Part shown: positions 34,136-47,164 of the stretch, piece by piece
How the letters are laid out: each line of letters begins with the position of its first letter
How positions within the stretch are numbered: the first letter of the stretch is position 1
DNA from: Anthostomella pinea
Taxonomy: Eukaryota > Ascomycota > Sordariomycetes > Xylariales > Xylariaceae
Length of the DNA stretch: 64,000 bases
Reading direction: 5' to 3'
Assembly (NCBI GenBank): GCA_963556695.1
Contig: CAUWAG010000006.1
Coordinates: 3,782,001-3,846,000 of the forward strand
Position numbers and translations under genes: made by a program
The notes under the pieces: model-generated
What the model was told of the DNA's origin: nothing
The model's database searches: none
Seen by the model: the letters and a program-made list of their open reading frames with translations, nothing else

Positions 34136-37100
34136 TACATATATATATATATTGTTGGTGCGCCTGCTGCGTTAAGAGCGACCACCTCACCTCATCTTTC
34201 CACCCGCCGCCATGCCGTACCAATAAGTCTCGCAAGTCTCCTACGGGAAAGCTACACCATCCTGCCCTTTGTTTGTGGTGGACTTCGACCCGTATAACCG
34301 CGGCTTTCTCGTTGTTGTTGGAGATGGAGGAGAGACTAGGAGCGGCGTACAGTACCCAACCAGATCGTATGTAAGTACACCGGAGCTATGGAAATTCCTC
34401 TCTGCTGACTGCCAACATGAATGCAGTCTGAAGGTTCTCGATGTGTCCAACTGCGCAGTCACATCCACCGCAGCCGAACTGCCATTTTCCAGCGGCGAAG
34501 ACTCCTCGGTACAATCACTCACTCGCCAACCTCGTATTTAGTACGGCCGGGGGCTCATGACCTTCGCCGGCGTCAAGTTCATTCATCCGAGGCCGATGCA
34601 GAACGAAGGCAAGAACGAGCCATCTCCGCGCCTTCGACGTCAGGTAATCCTCAGCCCGCAAGAAGCAGAAAACGGAGGAGAGCGAGCGAGAGCGATGGTG
34701 GGGACGACGGCGAGGTCAACAAGCCGGTTGGCAGCGATCGATCGCCTGTTCCAAGTCCTTGTCTGCGCCGAAAGCAGGAGAAAGTTTCGGCGTATGTCGC
34801 GTCTGTCACCAGCCCAGAAGCGGGAGTCAAGCAGCTTGAGGCGGATAGATAGGCGCAGTAACGACGGGCACTTTCGCGAAAAAGAGAAACGAGGCCGTGG
34901 TCTACTCTGGGTGAGTAAGTTATCACAGCTGGTGCGCAGTCTCCTCCTTCATGGCCGCAAGCTGAACATGACGGTATACTCAGGCACTATTCCAAACCAC
35001 AAGCCGGGTGTCATACACGGCAACGTCGGAGCTACGCCCTCGGCCTTGACATCTCTACTGTATTGTGGTGTCGTTTTCACTCAGGGGCTAAGCTGATAGA
35101 AGGGAATCGCAAGGCATATCCTGGAGTCGTGGGTAGTAGCAAGTCACACAGTCACAGGTTCATTCCTCGCATCAAAGTTTCCATCTTAATAAGCGAAATT
35201 GAACTTCTTGCCCATTTTTCTATTATCCTTAGCTATGCCCTGTCCGAACGACACCAGGTATATAGCAAAGCACCCCGCCAGCTGCGAGAGGGATGAAGTA
35301 AATCAGTAGAATAGACATACGGCGAAGAGTGCAGTGCACGGTACCTTTGCTTCTTATTCTTATTGCCCACCCCAAGAACACGGATGTGACCCATTTCAAC
35401 GTAAAATACCATATATAACCAATCCTGGGCAATGGTATAGCAGGCTTTTCATGAGCTGATATCGCCACCACCTCCCCTATTCCCATCTCACGAGCAGACT
35501 AGCGGGAAGGGTGCGGTGACGATAGACACGGTAAAGCCAGGAGCCTTCTCCCCAACCCCCTGAGAAGTGAGTCCACGTCCAAGCACGTGCGAATGCTGCT
35601 TGCAGTAAACCACTGACCTGGTCTTTCCACCGCAATGGCATATGGCCCGGCCATCATTACGGGATGTAGCCCAGCATGCTCGTAAGCGGAGCGGAGGGGC
35701 CAAGCTCGTCTGCTGGTGTTGTATCTGCCCGGATCTAATATGTTCATGACGAGCCCATATGGAAGAGCGACTGAGATGGCGACGACTGGATCGATCTCAT
35801 TCGCGCCCTCGCGTGTCTTTTTCATGTCGTGAGTGTCTGTCTGCCGGGGACATGGGGGCAGGAGAGTGTTTAGTGAGGTAGGTGGTCCATGATCGTCTTA
35901 GACTAGGCTGCTAGAGTTTCCCTCTGCTCTCTTTCTTGCGCCCGGTTCGCCCGTGCTGTTCTGCCGTGGTTCCATCTAGTACTGAGGAGGTTCTGGGTCG
36001 TGAAGTCCCGGGGAGGCAACTCAGCTTCCCTCGAGGACATACCCGCGTGGGCTGCTTGCTATGTTGACAGAAGATGGGGAAGCGGCGGTCATGAAACTAA
36101 AAGTAAGAATCAAAGTAAGAGAAAGCAGAACGAGAGAAACCGCCTGGACAGCCACGCCAAGATGTTGATGTGTGTGGTGTGTACTCTTCTCTTCAACCAC
36201 TACCAGACGCAGCTCCTCCGAAAGTGTCGGGACGAGTTTCGTTGCGGCGTTGGCTCCTTCCACCGTCTCCTTCGAAGAAATTGTACACCCGGGATGCACG
36301 AAATCCGGGTTACAAGGTTAGCGTAGTCCGATGACAGAAGGGTTGAGGATTCCTGTGTCGATGGTACAACACCGTATGTCAGTCGACGACTCTGGAATTG
36401 CTCGAGCCTACCTGGCGAGGGGAGGTGCTATTATTTGGTCGATCCAGGATACCACCCATCGTCTTGTGTTTCGGGGACGACGTCATTCCTTTCCCGGCAT
36501 TCTGAGGTATTGAGGAAGGATCCTCGGGTGATATCAAAGAATTGTATGTTGCCGGTGGGAGCCCCATGAGCTTTCAGACACCGATTCTCACATAATAGCC
36601 ACGTTTGGAAGTTCATGGTTCTACGAACGGGTCTTTGATCAAGAACATATCACTTTTGGATATACACAGACATGTAGAGGCGAAGGTCTTAGCCTCAGCA
36701 TATGTAACGTGGCCATGAGCTCTGCCTAACCGAAGGGATAGACACACATGTTTGCCGCCGCATGACACTCTCGTGCAGCATCAATTATAACACCAGCCCT
36801 CACAGCAGCCCCAATCAAAAGAGACTCAGAAGATACGTGGACCGTCTCTACGCCTAGACACTATTCTCCGATATCGACGTTATCCCCAAGTCCACAGAAA
36901 CGAATCCAGGAGAGCCATCTGCCGCGGAGGCTATTTGAATGAGGCAGCGGACCTGTTTGAAGTTGCTCAAGTTGTCTCATGTTGAGCAATCTTCACTGTC
37001 AGCTTTCGCAAAAGAAAGACACTCGACTGAGCAAAGCCACGGCGTAGGAGTGGGTGGTCCACGAGCTTCGTGAGACCTGTGGTGGTGGTGTTTGTGGCTG

Positions 37101-40100
37101 ACTTAGCCGTCTCGAAGTTGGTGCTTGAAACCCGTCTGACAGGTTCAAATGTTGTGTTCGCTCATGCAAGCCAGGTCAGGGCCAGGTCTGATCGAGGACG
37201 GGCGTTTGCTCCCCCGCACGTACATAAGTGTGCGTGTTCATGCATCGTCGTGTCGACATCTGTTGCGTGTTTGTACGAGTCGATCTGCTCACTCTATCTT
37301 CGTGAAGCTCTGATCAGCCGCATTATTGTTTGGGATTGCGTAAACAAGCACGACAAGATGGCATGTCGTGAGGAAGTGCAACTTTACGCCGGCATTGAAA
37401 CTGCATTGCAGCGGCGGCCGCTTGCATTTCATATTGTCTTACTCCCCATCGGGAGATGATCAACGATCTGCGTCCAGGGCGCAGAAGTCTAATCGTGAAA
37501 GTCGTCAACGTGTATCTCTCTCCATGCAGGTCTCAAGTGGACGTATCTTGCAGCGGTTTCCATGGCACAGGGCGCTGATGATGTATCTTGCAGTCTTCCT
37601 GGAGGAGACGGGATGGGAGGCCTTAACCGCCTCTGCTATCAGAGACCAACATCTGCAGCTAACAGAGTATCGTCACTCTGTGGTCCTGATAAGATGAAAC
37701 AGGTGCAGGTGATTGTCGATTGCTCTGCAGTCGCCGGCGTTGTATCAACACCGAGACATAGGTTCGTGACACCCCGATGGTTGATACGACGTTGAAATGA
37801 TGAGAGGCTCCCCACACTCTCCCACATTAATCCCACGGCAGCTCTGAGTTTGGTAGCGCCGCCGAAACTCTCCAGTTTTGGGATGATGGATGAGGGATGA
37901 GGGATCATGTGATTTGACAATTGCGATAGACGCAAGACGCGTGGCCTGGTTGAGCAGCAGTTTGCACTTGCACATACACTACCTCACCTTACCTTACCTT
38001 AGCTGCAGCAGCCTCGTGTCTCAAAACTGAAAACAAGATCATTCTGGAAGAAATGACGTTGCCGATGCTCTCAGCGGCTGAAGGAGAGAGCACAGCCTGC
38101 GGGGGAGGCGTTTTCGGTTTCTCTTTCGTCAGGATTATCGGTCTATCAAAGCTTGCCCTGGGGTAATCCCCCGAGGAACTCGAAATCTGGTTGGCCAGCA
38201 TGCCTTGAAACGCATTGTAAAGAGATGAATCGGATGAAAGAATCCGGAGCATTTGCATATCCCCGACCTTGTCGCTCCAGTTTCGAAGCGAGCGGCCTCT
38301 CTGGGCGGCAGGAGGTGGCCATGCCATGCCTGCGACTAGACACCATTAACGCAGTTGTGCTATCGCTGCGGAGCAGGCTTTGAGATTGTGCGTTGCAACT
38401 TCGCACGCGGCACGCGCGACCAGCTCCAGGTTTGATCGGATATTGGCTGCATGGCTGCTGGATGCGGAGATTCAAGGACACGACATGCCTTGTGAGATTA
38501 GACTGATGAAAGACGTTGACGTGACAGAAGGTCGATGGGATGCTGGATGAGGAAGTATCCGGTAGCAGGTCACACAGCTGTGCCAGCCTCGTAATCGTGT
38601 TGTGTCGTCTTGTTGCCCCCGTCTTCTCCCCTTGGACGTATTCGCCACTTCGTCTCGCCTTCTCCGCCGCTCTTCTCCTGGGCGCTTTGATGGATTGTAC
38701 TACCGATGTGTACAGGAGAATGTAGAGGCGAGAGGCCAGAGACGAGAGACGAATCGATACCACTCGGTATGCATCTCTGACTGCTGTTCTGAAACACTTC
38801 CAAGTTCCAACGGCCAAAGCCACCCTTGGGCATATTGATCTGCACCACGGCGCTCGGTACTACTGCGATGGATCTCGGTTGACCGATGGACGCGGGCAGG
38901 GAGTCAGGATTGAGAGGGATTGTCAATTCGTCCATGGCAGGCTGGCAGCGCTAAACATGGCAAAGGCAAATGCCCTCTGTTCCTTTTGACTTCCTCTTCC
39001 CATGAAGTGGCTTCCCTTGGACAAGGGTACCTATAATTAGTGCTCCCGGACACGACTGAAGTTTGGACGGCATTTGGTGGTTGTCAGCGCAATAACTTGA
39101 TTTACCTTATCTGCAGCAAGGACTCCCATTGCGATTCACGTTGTCGCAGATGGGACGGGATTCATCAGGAAGACCCGAAGACCCGAAGACTGAAGTTTTG
39201 AGTTTTTTTAGGGGGCAGGTACCTTATCGTTAGTGAAGCTGCTAGGCCTCATCCGTGCTGTAGGTTCCTGATTGGCCTGATTAGAGCAGTACTACTAGTA
39301 TAGTACGCGACTATAGTAGGCCGATCCCACTAGTTTGCCCTGGTATCAGTTTAGTCTCTGCCAGTGACGAGGACTAGGTAAAAGATTGAGTTCATCGTCG
39401 TTGGACACGAGGTCACCTTAGTCATGTTAGTCTGGTGTGCGCCGGCCATCTTGGGAAACTCGATCGAGGAATCGAGTGGACTGTCACACCGTCTCATGCT
39501 ACAGTATTCTCCGAGATCTCGATTGGATGATTCCCATCTCAAGATTCAAGAATTCAGGTTCTGCTGCAAAGACCCGCATGCCGGAGACAACTTCGCGCAA
39601 GGCAGTGGCAGAAGCAGGGTAGCACCTGGCCAATTTCGCCAAAGCCTAGAGGAGCCACCGGTACCTAGCTCCAGCCCCCTGCCGCCCCAGCAGTGATCAG
39701 TGATCAGTGACCAGTGACCAGTGAGCAGCCGCTTCAGATTGCCTTGATTCCTGGTGAATCTTCACCTCCTCCTCCCGCCTCGCCTACATGTAACTTGCAT
39801 AGGTATCTACCTTACGCATACCACCCAGCTTGTATGTCGCGCTGTTTCTCTTTTCCTTCTTCTCTCCTCTTGTCTCAGACTTTCAGATAAACTATAGTCC
39901 GATGGGTCAGGCTGTTGGCTGTGACTTCCAAGAGCAAACGCGGATAAAGCAGCAGGTCCTGCTGCCACGCTCGTTACCCACACCCTCAGAGTTCGAGATA
40001 ACCACGGTTAGTCTGCTGGTCCCGCGCCTCCTCGCTCAACATTATACTACCTAGATATCCCAGCCCCAATAGTCTATGCTGTTAACCTGAACTTTGAACC

Positions 40101-40258
40101 GTCCCCTCTGCTCTCGCCGCTTCGTGCTTGCATCCTTTCGTCTATCTGAGGTCCCACGTCGTTCTTCGCTAACAAACGGTGGAGGTGTACGGCATGGAAT
40201 CCTCAATCTGCGTGTAGCAATCTCGTGCCGTGCTCTTGGCTTGAGCCTCGTCCTCATC
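34136..40258. other. 6.1-kb gene-poor stretch
   Basis: No gene is firmly supported. At 34549-34852 the plus frame includes a basic SRKRRRASESDGGDDGE stretch that looks like real protein, perhaps a piece of a nuclear protein, but it lacks a start or domain. The longest frame, 38823-38146 on the minus strand (225 codons), is Ser/Arg-rich and unrecognised. Simple repeats include CCTTA copies at about 37983-38000, GACCCGAA copies near 39170 and a 7-bp array at 39691-39728. The last 400 bp before 40259 are the likely promoter of the Ser-rich gene. Confidence 0.45.
39691..39728. repeat. Short 7-bp tandem array, CAGTGAT/CAGTGAC
   Basis: Five head-to-tail copies of CAGTGA followed by T, T, C, C and G, and a partial sixth copy. 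It lies about 530 bp upstream of the Ser-rich gene, so it could affect its promoter, but there is no direct sign of that. Confidence 0.85.
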
Positions 40259-43200
40259 ATGGGGAATTCACCCTCCCAGCCCTCCATCGAGGCTTCGGGG
40301 AAGGGCTCGAAGTTTACTCAAAAGCTGTCCAAGCCTCGGGCGGCTACCGTTTCGACAAATGACCTGTTGAGCCCCAATGCCCCCCCCGACTTGACACGGC
40401 GCTCCTCCCTCACCAGGCGCCTCTCATTGCCCTACGGCTCGACGCCTGCGTCCTCTCCGAGGCTCCCTAGATTGCATACCGAAACTATGACGAGCCTGCT
40501 GGAAGGAATCGAAGACTCGGAACCTGGAGATCGCTCCTCGAGATCACTCTTCCGCTCTAATTCTTCCCAGGCAACACCCAGCCACCGGAGGAGTAACAGC
40601 GTTGGAGTCGTAGCTGATTCCCGGGATTCACGCCGTTTTAGCAGGGCAAACTCGGTCAGTGCTGCATCAGAGAGCGCCTGTGCCTATTCTCAAGTCAACC
40701 TTCAGGGGTAAGCCATCACAATATCCATTCCTTCGTGATCATATACTCATTCGTCTTGGTTAGTAGCTTGTCAGTGAACGGATCGCGTACTTCGATCAAC
40801 TACGACATGTTTTCCTACGAAGCAAAGCGGCTCCTGAACCTTGTCGAAGAGCCATCACACGAGGATAATTCAGTAATGCCGGAGAGCTATTTGCAAGAGT
40901 CGGATGCGAGACGGAAGACTCATTCCAACCCTCTGAAGTCGCCCAAATCCAATCCAGTGTCATCCTTGCCTCGTTCTACCTCCGACGTGTCTTTATGTAC
41001 ACCGATGCGAAGGAAGTCGCTCATGGTACCTGGAGTCGCAACGCGGGCCCCACCAACATATCCTAACCCAAAATCGAGGGCCAGATACAGCCTTCCCTCG
41101 ACTCCAGCTCGTCGAGATTCGATGGAGTCAATGAGCGGGGGGATGTTTTCCCTTTCTACATTTACTGAGGATCCCGCATCGGTGCCGCGAGCACTGACGC
41201 CGTGTGAGGCGGATTATAAGCAGACGGGGGCATTCAAGCTCGGCACCTTGCGAATCACTAACGGCAGTCCAGTGAGCAGCCCAGCTAGCGAAGTTGGCAA
41301 TGATCGAACGACTTGGAAGACACCTCAGCAACACCAGGGACATGACTACTTCAAAGGCGCGCTGGTGGTCACCAATGGCAGTGCTAAGAGCAAGGGATAC
41401 GTAGCGGAAGGATTACAGGCCTCCAGTCGCGTCGCTAGCCCCAACCCTATCGTAACGACATTTGCTGGAACAGAGTTTGGGAGCTCCGCCTCAGCAGTGG
41501 CTTCTAAGTCGGAAGTTCACCCGCAGTACCTGCCTGTGATCATACAGAGCCCATTGTCGGTACATGAAGCCGAACCGATGTCGCCCGCACTGCAGGCTAC
41601 CAGTAAGCACATGGCCGTTGAGGACGACTTGTTCGAAGATGAGCAGCAGGAATTCACCTCCGCCGAAGTCCTTGATGTGCGGATCGATCTCAATGCTCGG
41701 TCTCTCCCCCCTCGCCCACGACTCATGCCGGAAGCGAAGAACTCCAAAGAGATCAGCAGATCAGATAGCGGCATTGTGGCTAGTCCAGCGTCTGATGAAT
41801 ACTCTCATAAGCCCCTGTCCAAAGCCGACTCAGGCTACAGCTCCAACGTATCTCTCCGCTCATTTTCGCTGAAACCCAGAGGGCCAGAAAGAAGTTACCC
41901 TTTCACCCCTGAGGCGGAAAACCCCACTGGTGCTTCCTTTGAAGAGTACGCAACACCTCAATTGGCGAAGCTCGCGACTATTGCCTCCCACAATACCGTC
42001 CCATCACCAACCCGACACGCACCGCCGCCACCCGTGTCACAGAAAGAGCTTACACCGAAAGAGCCGACCTCCTATTCGCGCCAGAGTCTGTGGCTCATGG
42101 GTGCCAAGCACTCGGTCAAGAAGAGCGAGGCTCAGCGCCTTGCGGACGCGGAAAATGGGAGACTGGAATCTCCTGAGCCTTCTCCGTCAAGCCCGACCAG
42201 CTCATCCACATCGGCGTCCGCCTTGAGCATCGGGAATGGTTCTCGGAAAAGGCCCGGCAAGCTACAGAGGCTTCTGAGTGGAAGCCGTGTGCCTCTGGCC
42301 GTTCATGCTACCCACCCTGCCGAGCAAGTGCCGGCGGTGCCTCCGATCCCGAAAGACGTGCAAGCAAAGCTACACGAGCATGCCGGGCTATTGTCAATGC
42401 CGTTCAAGAAACTTACTGTGCGGCCAGAAGCTAGCAACGAAACTCCAGGCAACATCGCGAGTGTTAGCAATGTCGCAGAGGTTCACGTCACTCACACACA
42501 GCCTTTGCAAGCTGCCCGCGACGATAGTGGCGGCTGTCCGCAATCCGAACCAGATGCTTCAGGCCGAAAGCCGTCTTGGCTCACAGGCTCGATCGGCTCT
42601 ACGTTTACACGAGCAGCTTCCTCGGTCCTGGCCAAGAAATCCATCATCAGAAAGCCAGTATTTAACCGAATGACCAGTGAGGATGAAACTGTGGAAACCA
42701 TGCCGAAGCCACGGAGAGGGCGAAGTGCTCATGCCAGTAGCCGAGCAGCACTGCATCAGCGCGTCACTGGTGATGTCCTCGATCCCGCAGTTTTGGCAAC
42801 CGCCAATGAGAGGGAATCATCCTTCGCCCCGAGCCATGTGCGAGGCCGTTCGAAAACTATGATTGTGCAAGTGCAAAATTCCGGGAAGGATCCAGACACA
42901 TCATTTGCAGCATTTCAGCGCAGTATGGCACTATCCGGACGCGAGTTACGCTCTCCAACCTCCCTCAACGTACCAACAGGCCCCCCGCACATCGCAGGTT
43001 CCCGAACACCTCCACCTGTGAGTATGAGAACTCGGAATATGGGAACACTCCGAGTCCCATCGCCACACCGGGCCCAGTCTACGCCACCCAGGGCCCTGCG
43101 AACGCGTGATGGCCCGTCGCTTTCACGCAAGTCGAGCCGGGAAGGTATACAGAATTACCCACCTGCTGCCGAATCCGTGGATCCCAGAGGTACCGCGCTG

Positions 43201-43827
43201 TCGAGAAAGTCTAGCCGGGAGGACTTCTACAGCTTAGCCCAAGTGCAGACTCATTCTACTCCTCAGATGCCGTCGATGGATTTTAGGCGCTCTATGAGTT
43301 TCCAGACGCAGTCTGGAGAACACAGGGTACCAAAATGGGATGTTCAAGCGGATCATGGAGCATCGCTCTCTGGTCAGCCGTCTTTTGATCGAAGCAGACG
43401 CAACTCACTCGTCGCTCAACCCGATGAGGGAAGTGCCCCTATCATCCGGCCTGGTTCCGCCCAGTACATATCGTGCAACCCACCTCCTCTACGCCATCGC
43501 TCGAGCTATAGTGACTATGATTACGTGGGCCAAGAGAGCATTGCCAAAGACAACGGTCCATATCCGTCGATGCCTCGTGCGAATGGGCAAGTGTATGTGT
43601 CTGATCCATGGAATGGCACTCTCCTGCCGCAGCAAACCGAGCAGCAACCCGAGCAGCAACACGAGCAGCAACCCGACCAGTACGGACAATACCGTCCGTA
43701 CGTCCCACGGGCACCGCGCGCGCATTCTCGGCACCGCAGCCTGGATCAGTCCGGAATTGCCGCTCCGTACCGCGTCCTTCACAGTTACAACTCACCAGCG
43801 TATAGGCATGCCCCGATTTGGGGTTGA
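40259..43827 (+). CDS. Large Ser-rich disordered protein, possible N-myristoylation
   Basis: Two exons, 40259-40707 and 40764-43827 (an acceptor 3 bp later is also possible), encode about 1170 residues. The start MGNSPSQ fits the MGxxxS N-myristoylation pattern. The rest is low-complexity and rich in Ser, Pro, Arg and Thr, with no transmembrane segment or enzyme fold. Visible motifs: RRSSLTRRLSLP near residue 65; two TNGS motifs (LRITNGSPVSSP and LVVTNGSAKSKG); a KADSGYSSNVSLRSF stretch, a motif I recall from fungal regulatory proteins; two copies of LSRKSSRE near the C-terminal third, resembling basophilic kinase sites; and a Gln/Glu repeat EQQPEQQHEQQPDQ near the end. It could be a membrane-anchored scaffold. 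I do not recognise the family. The long clean frame argues it is functional. Confidence 0.8.
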
Positions 43828-45530
43828 ATCAATTACGCCACTGGTTCTCACTTCTTTGAAAAGCTTGCATCTAAGAGGACAGCGGAAATTTTCTGCAATT
43901 TTTATTTGAGATATCCCGCATTACTGGCGTTCAACATTTGACTGCATACAACCAATCACTATACCACCAGAGTCACACCGCATTCCTTATCGGCGCATTC
44001 GATTTCTTCATTCATAAAACCCTCAGCCGGATGCTGCAGGGTATCACCTGGTACAGGCTGAGGGACTGGCATTTTGGCCCGGCGTTCATTCCCCTTCTGG
44101 ATGATAATGGCAACAATTTATGACACTAGGCAACGGTCGGGAATAAAGTTATGGGGCAGCTACACGCGGGGGATATACCAGGACACTTGTGGATGAGGGA
44201 TTCTTGAAGGATTGATTTTGATACCCATCCTACACTGGTGGCATTTGTCCAATATTCATCAGGTGCGCACACTGCATACGCTGGACCCTATACATTCATA
44301 GTAAAGTACATACATTATGAACCCGAGTTTGGTTACTTGGTCTGAATCCGTTGAGTCACTCGAGCTTTTTACTTCTTGGCAATCGTTGTTGATTGTTCTG
44401 CCGCTGACGTGTCGCCAATCGTACATCTCGGACTTGTTCAAAATTCGTCAAACGTGAGTTTGCCTCAACAACGCGGCTTATGCCAGAGCTTTTGACGCGA
44501 GCAGGAGAGAAGTGGCCGTAGGAGGTTCTTGAACATCATCAATCCGCCTGATCATGGTCGTGTGGGTCGTCACATGTCCAGACATTGCATCTGCACTGAT
44601 CGCACCGCCTAAAGTCACGTCTAGAAGAAAAGGGGTCACTTGTGGCACCTCTGATTCGTGCTACGGTCAATTTGAAGCCAACTAACTGCTGCCTTTGGAT
44701 GTGATGTCAGCACGTTCAAAGTGGTATCTCCGAGTACATGGATGTATTGGACGTATATATTATTTACACTTCCACGCCTCAGGGTGTAGTTTGGCCAACC
44801 CCGGCGCACGACAAAGTAAGTAGCAATATCAGCCAGCGGCCACGGCGGTCTGGCAGGTGCGTTTGCCGTCTCTTCTGTGAAACGTGCACCGCGCTGACAG
44901 CTTTTGGACAGGCCCGCTTGTAGCTGCCAGAGAGCCGGGCTGAAGTTGAAGTCTGTATCGGCAAGTCCATTCCCAAAATAACTCGATGTGTATATCAAGT
45001 CGGACCTTCTGCAGGCATCATCGTTGACTACTTTGCTCATACCTCAGATCCAAGTACTAGCACAGTTTACGAATCACAACGAATGCCCTCGGGATACGGT
45101 GTGGTTCCTAACCTCTGCTAGTAGCAAGTCCAAACGGGCAACATCCATCTTGCGTACCCTGGTATGGCAGCATGCTGTCAACGGAAAGACCCAAGTTAGA
45201 TACTCGCACATACTCAGGTATGAAAGTTCAGTGGCCGAGGAAACTGCCAGCTTCGGGGGACACCTGTGTCGCTGCCCTTTCCAGTTGGATCGATGGTTCT
45301 TGGAAGGCACATGTGTCCGTCAACGCACCCACACCAGCCATCTACCAGACACCTCCGGACTCTCGCCCTCTCTCTCTCTGCTTTCATCACCGTTGGAAAA
45401 CAACAATACTCCTTTGGACTCCACTACCATCGTTCCATCACGAAACATTCGCTACCAAGTGCATCCTTTCTTTCAGTCACCTAAACAACAGAGCGAATTA
45501 CTCACGCCCCATCAGCCATCCATCCCCCTG
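43828..45530. other. Intergenic region
   Basis: No gene is supported. Open frames such as 44988-45599 are interrupted elsewhere and lack recognisable domains. From about 45360 the plus strand becomes pyrimidine-rich and resembles a fungal 5' leader for the repeat protein that begins at 45562. Confidence 0.5.
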
Positions 45531-45743
45531 CGTCAATATTGCACAGAACCACCACGAGAAGATGTCTCCCCGCGTCAAACTTGCACAGAAGCACCATGAG
45601 AAGATGCTCCCCAGCGTCAATCTCGCACAGAAGCCCCACGAGAAGAACCCCCCCCCCAGCGTCAATCTCGCACTGAAGCACTATGAGAAGATCCCCCCCT
45701 GCGTCAATCTTGCACAGAAGCACCACGAGAAGACGTTCTCCTG
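45531..45743 (+). repeat. Coding minisatellite, 42-bp unit
   Basis: Five tandem copies beginning CGTCAA at 45531, 45573, 45615, 45660 and 45702. Four are 42 bp and the third is 45 bp, the extra three bases lying in its C-run, so every copy keeps the frame. Each encodes about 14 residues of the form VNLAQKHHEKMxPS. The first copy lies mostly upstream of the ATG used for the gene call. Confidence 0.93.
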
Positions 45744-46227
45744 CCTCGAGCACGTGCAGTGCTGGTTCGTCAGCGCAACAGACATCGGCTGCACGAATAT
45801 CGACCACGCAAGCACTTCAGCCAGCGGCACCAAGGCATTCTACTAGTGCGCCGAGCACGGCATCTACCACCGCATTAACCACCGTCGCACGAAACAAGAG
45901 TTCGATTGCGGCGATTGCGCTCGGTGCTTCTTCCGGACCAGGGTCATCATGCGTGTCAAGGGGGACATTGATGCTCCTTCCCCTGCTCCTCCTTCCCCTG
46001 CTCCTCCTTCCCCTGCTCCTCCTTCCCCTGCTCCTCCTTCCCCTGCTCCTTCAACACCTGCTCCTTCAACACCTGCTCGGACGGGGTGGAAGACACCCAA
46101 GCACAACAATCGCGGCGGCACGCATGCTTCCCGCGGCCGACCTCCTGCCCCAGTGAAAATTCCGACGAGACGGCAGCGCAAGAGAAAAGAAGGACGCAAC
46201 TACCGGCGGGCGGAGGAGAGTGATTGA
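45562..46227 (+). pseudogene. Repeat-containing Cys/His-rich protein with internal stop
   Basis: One reading frame of 222 codons including the final stop, interrupted by TAG at 45844-45846, perhaps from CAG. Upstream of the stop, a 94-residue open frame has the 14-residue repeats, then SCLEHVQCWFVSATDIGC. Downstream the same frame continues with CAEHGIYHRINHRR, a CGDCARCFF cluster, seven Ser-Pro-Ala-Pro-Pro/Thr repeats and a basic tail RRQRKRKEG. The Cys/His pattern on both sides of the stop suggests one former metal-binding region. The family is unknown to me. The truncated 94-residue form may still be made, or an intron may skip the stop; no clean one is seen. Confidence 0.55.
45976..46080 (+). 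repeat. Coding tandem repeat, 15-bp unit
   Basis: Five exact copies of CCTTCCCCTGCTCCT at 45976-46050, then two TCAACACCTGCTC-type variants to 46080. In the gene frame they encode Pro-Ser-Pro-Ala-Pro repeats, a flexible proline-rich linker. Confidence 0.93.
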
Positions 46228-46672
46228 TTCCGTCGAGTGGGAGGGAGTGTTGCCGATGCTGTCGAATATCCGCCCCTGGGGTCAAATGTAAGCGAAGGCT
46301 GATGAGATGGAGAGAATAGCGTTTCGGGTATGGGTTATATGTTTCCTGTTCTGTACGATAGATACGTCGTGGATTCACATTAGACTTATTAGCTAGCGTC
46401 CCATGGGAGTTCGACTGAATACTTAGGTATTTCTACTTGACTCAACTGTTTCATTGCAAATTGTCTCGTGCGGTAATGGATATGCTGCGCGCGTGTGAGT
46501 ATGTGGTTGGGTACCTGGTGAAGGATGAACGACAGACTGCGTCTTTGCAGCGGGGCCAGTGACTCACTCGGCCAGGAGGTTTGAGGGATCACGTATGTGA
46601 GAACAGGCAATGCAAGAGAGGTTATCTTCACATGATGTGTCTGACTTATGTCGCGTGGATTCCTATTGTTCG
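46228..46672. other. Intergenic region
   Basis: Nothing recognised. It holds the likely 3' end of the repeat-protein frame and ends at the TA target of the MITE. Confidence 0.5.
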
Positions 46673-46674
46673 TA

Positions 46675-46888
46675 CACTAAGCCCTCATAAGTCTCCGTGC
46701 GCACCATGTTGGGAGTAATCCAAACCACACGTGCAGATTTGGAAAGAATGGAATAAGCACACTGGGATAAGCAATTCTGGGTTTATACACTTCTTTTGAT
46801 GCTTATCCCAGTGTGCTCATTCTAAGTACGATGGGTCTACCGTCGTTTGCTGGATGGGTGGTGTACGGAGACTTATGAGAGTTCAGTG
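46675..46888. mobile_element. MITE with Tc1-type ends and internal hairpin
   Basis: A 214-bp non-coding element flanked by TA at 46673-46674 and 46889-46890. Its ends begin CACT and share CTCATAAGTCTCCGT with each other. They match the TIRs of the Tc1/mariner copy at 3697-5033 over the CATAAGTCTCCGT core, so it is probably a non-autonomous relative. Inside, 46751-46773 and 46800-46822 form a 23-bp inverted repeat with one mismatch around a 26-bp loop. Confidence 0.88.
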
Positions 46889-47164
46889 TATCAATAGGGG
46901 TTGCGACTCTGCCCCTTACTGTGACTGACGGAGCGATTGCTTGAGACCCTTTTTCGAGTGTGGCACTTGTCGAGAGTTCTTCGAAGGGGCCCTGAATCAC
47001 CGAACCTACCTACTAGAGCCGGATGGCATTGATCTTATTACATCCGTTGCGGCCCGTCATGTATTATACGCCTCTATGCATGCACATAGCCAAAGACCGG
47101 TGCTACTGGTACCCGTCCCAGCCTAATAACGTCGCCAAGCTCCAGAGCCGTGGTTGGCTAGTTG

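Noticed and set aside
35229..35486. Hydrophobic minus-strand frame of 85 codons
   Set aside because: No start context or homology; too short and isolated to support.
38146..38823. A 225-codon minus-strand open frame
   Set aside because: Ser/Arg-rich with no domain, splice sites or recognisable start context; reads like chance open sequence.
45683..46156. Leu-rich frame LLLPLLLLPLL suggesting membrane helices
   Set aside because: Off-frame reading of the 15-bp proline-coding repeat.
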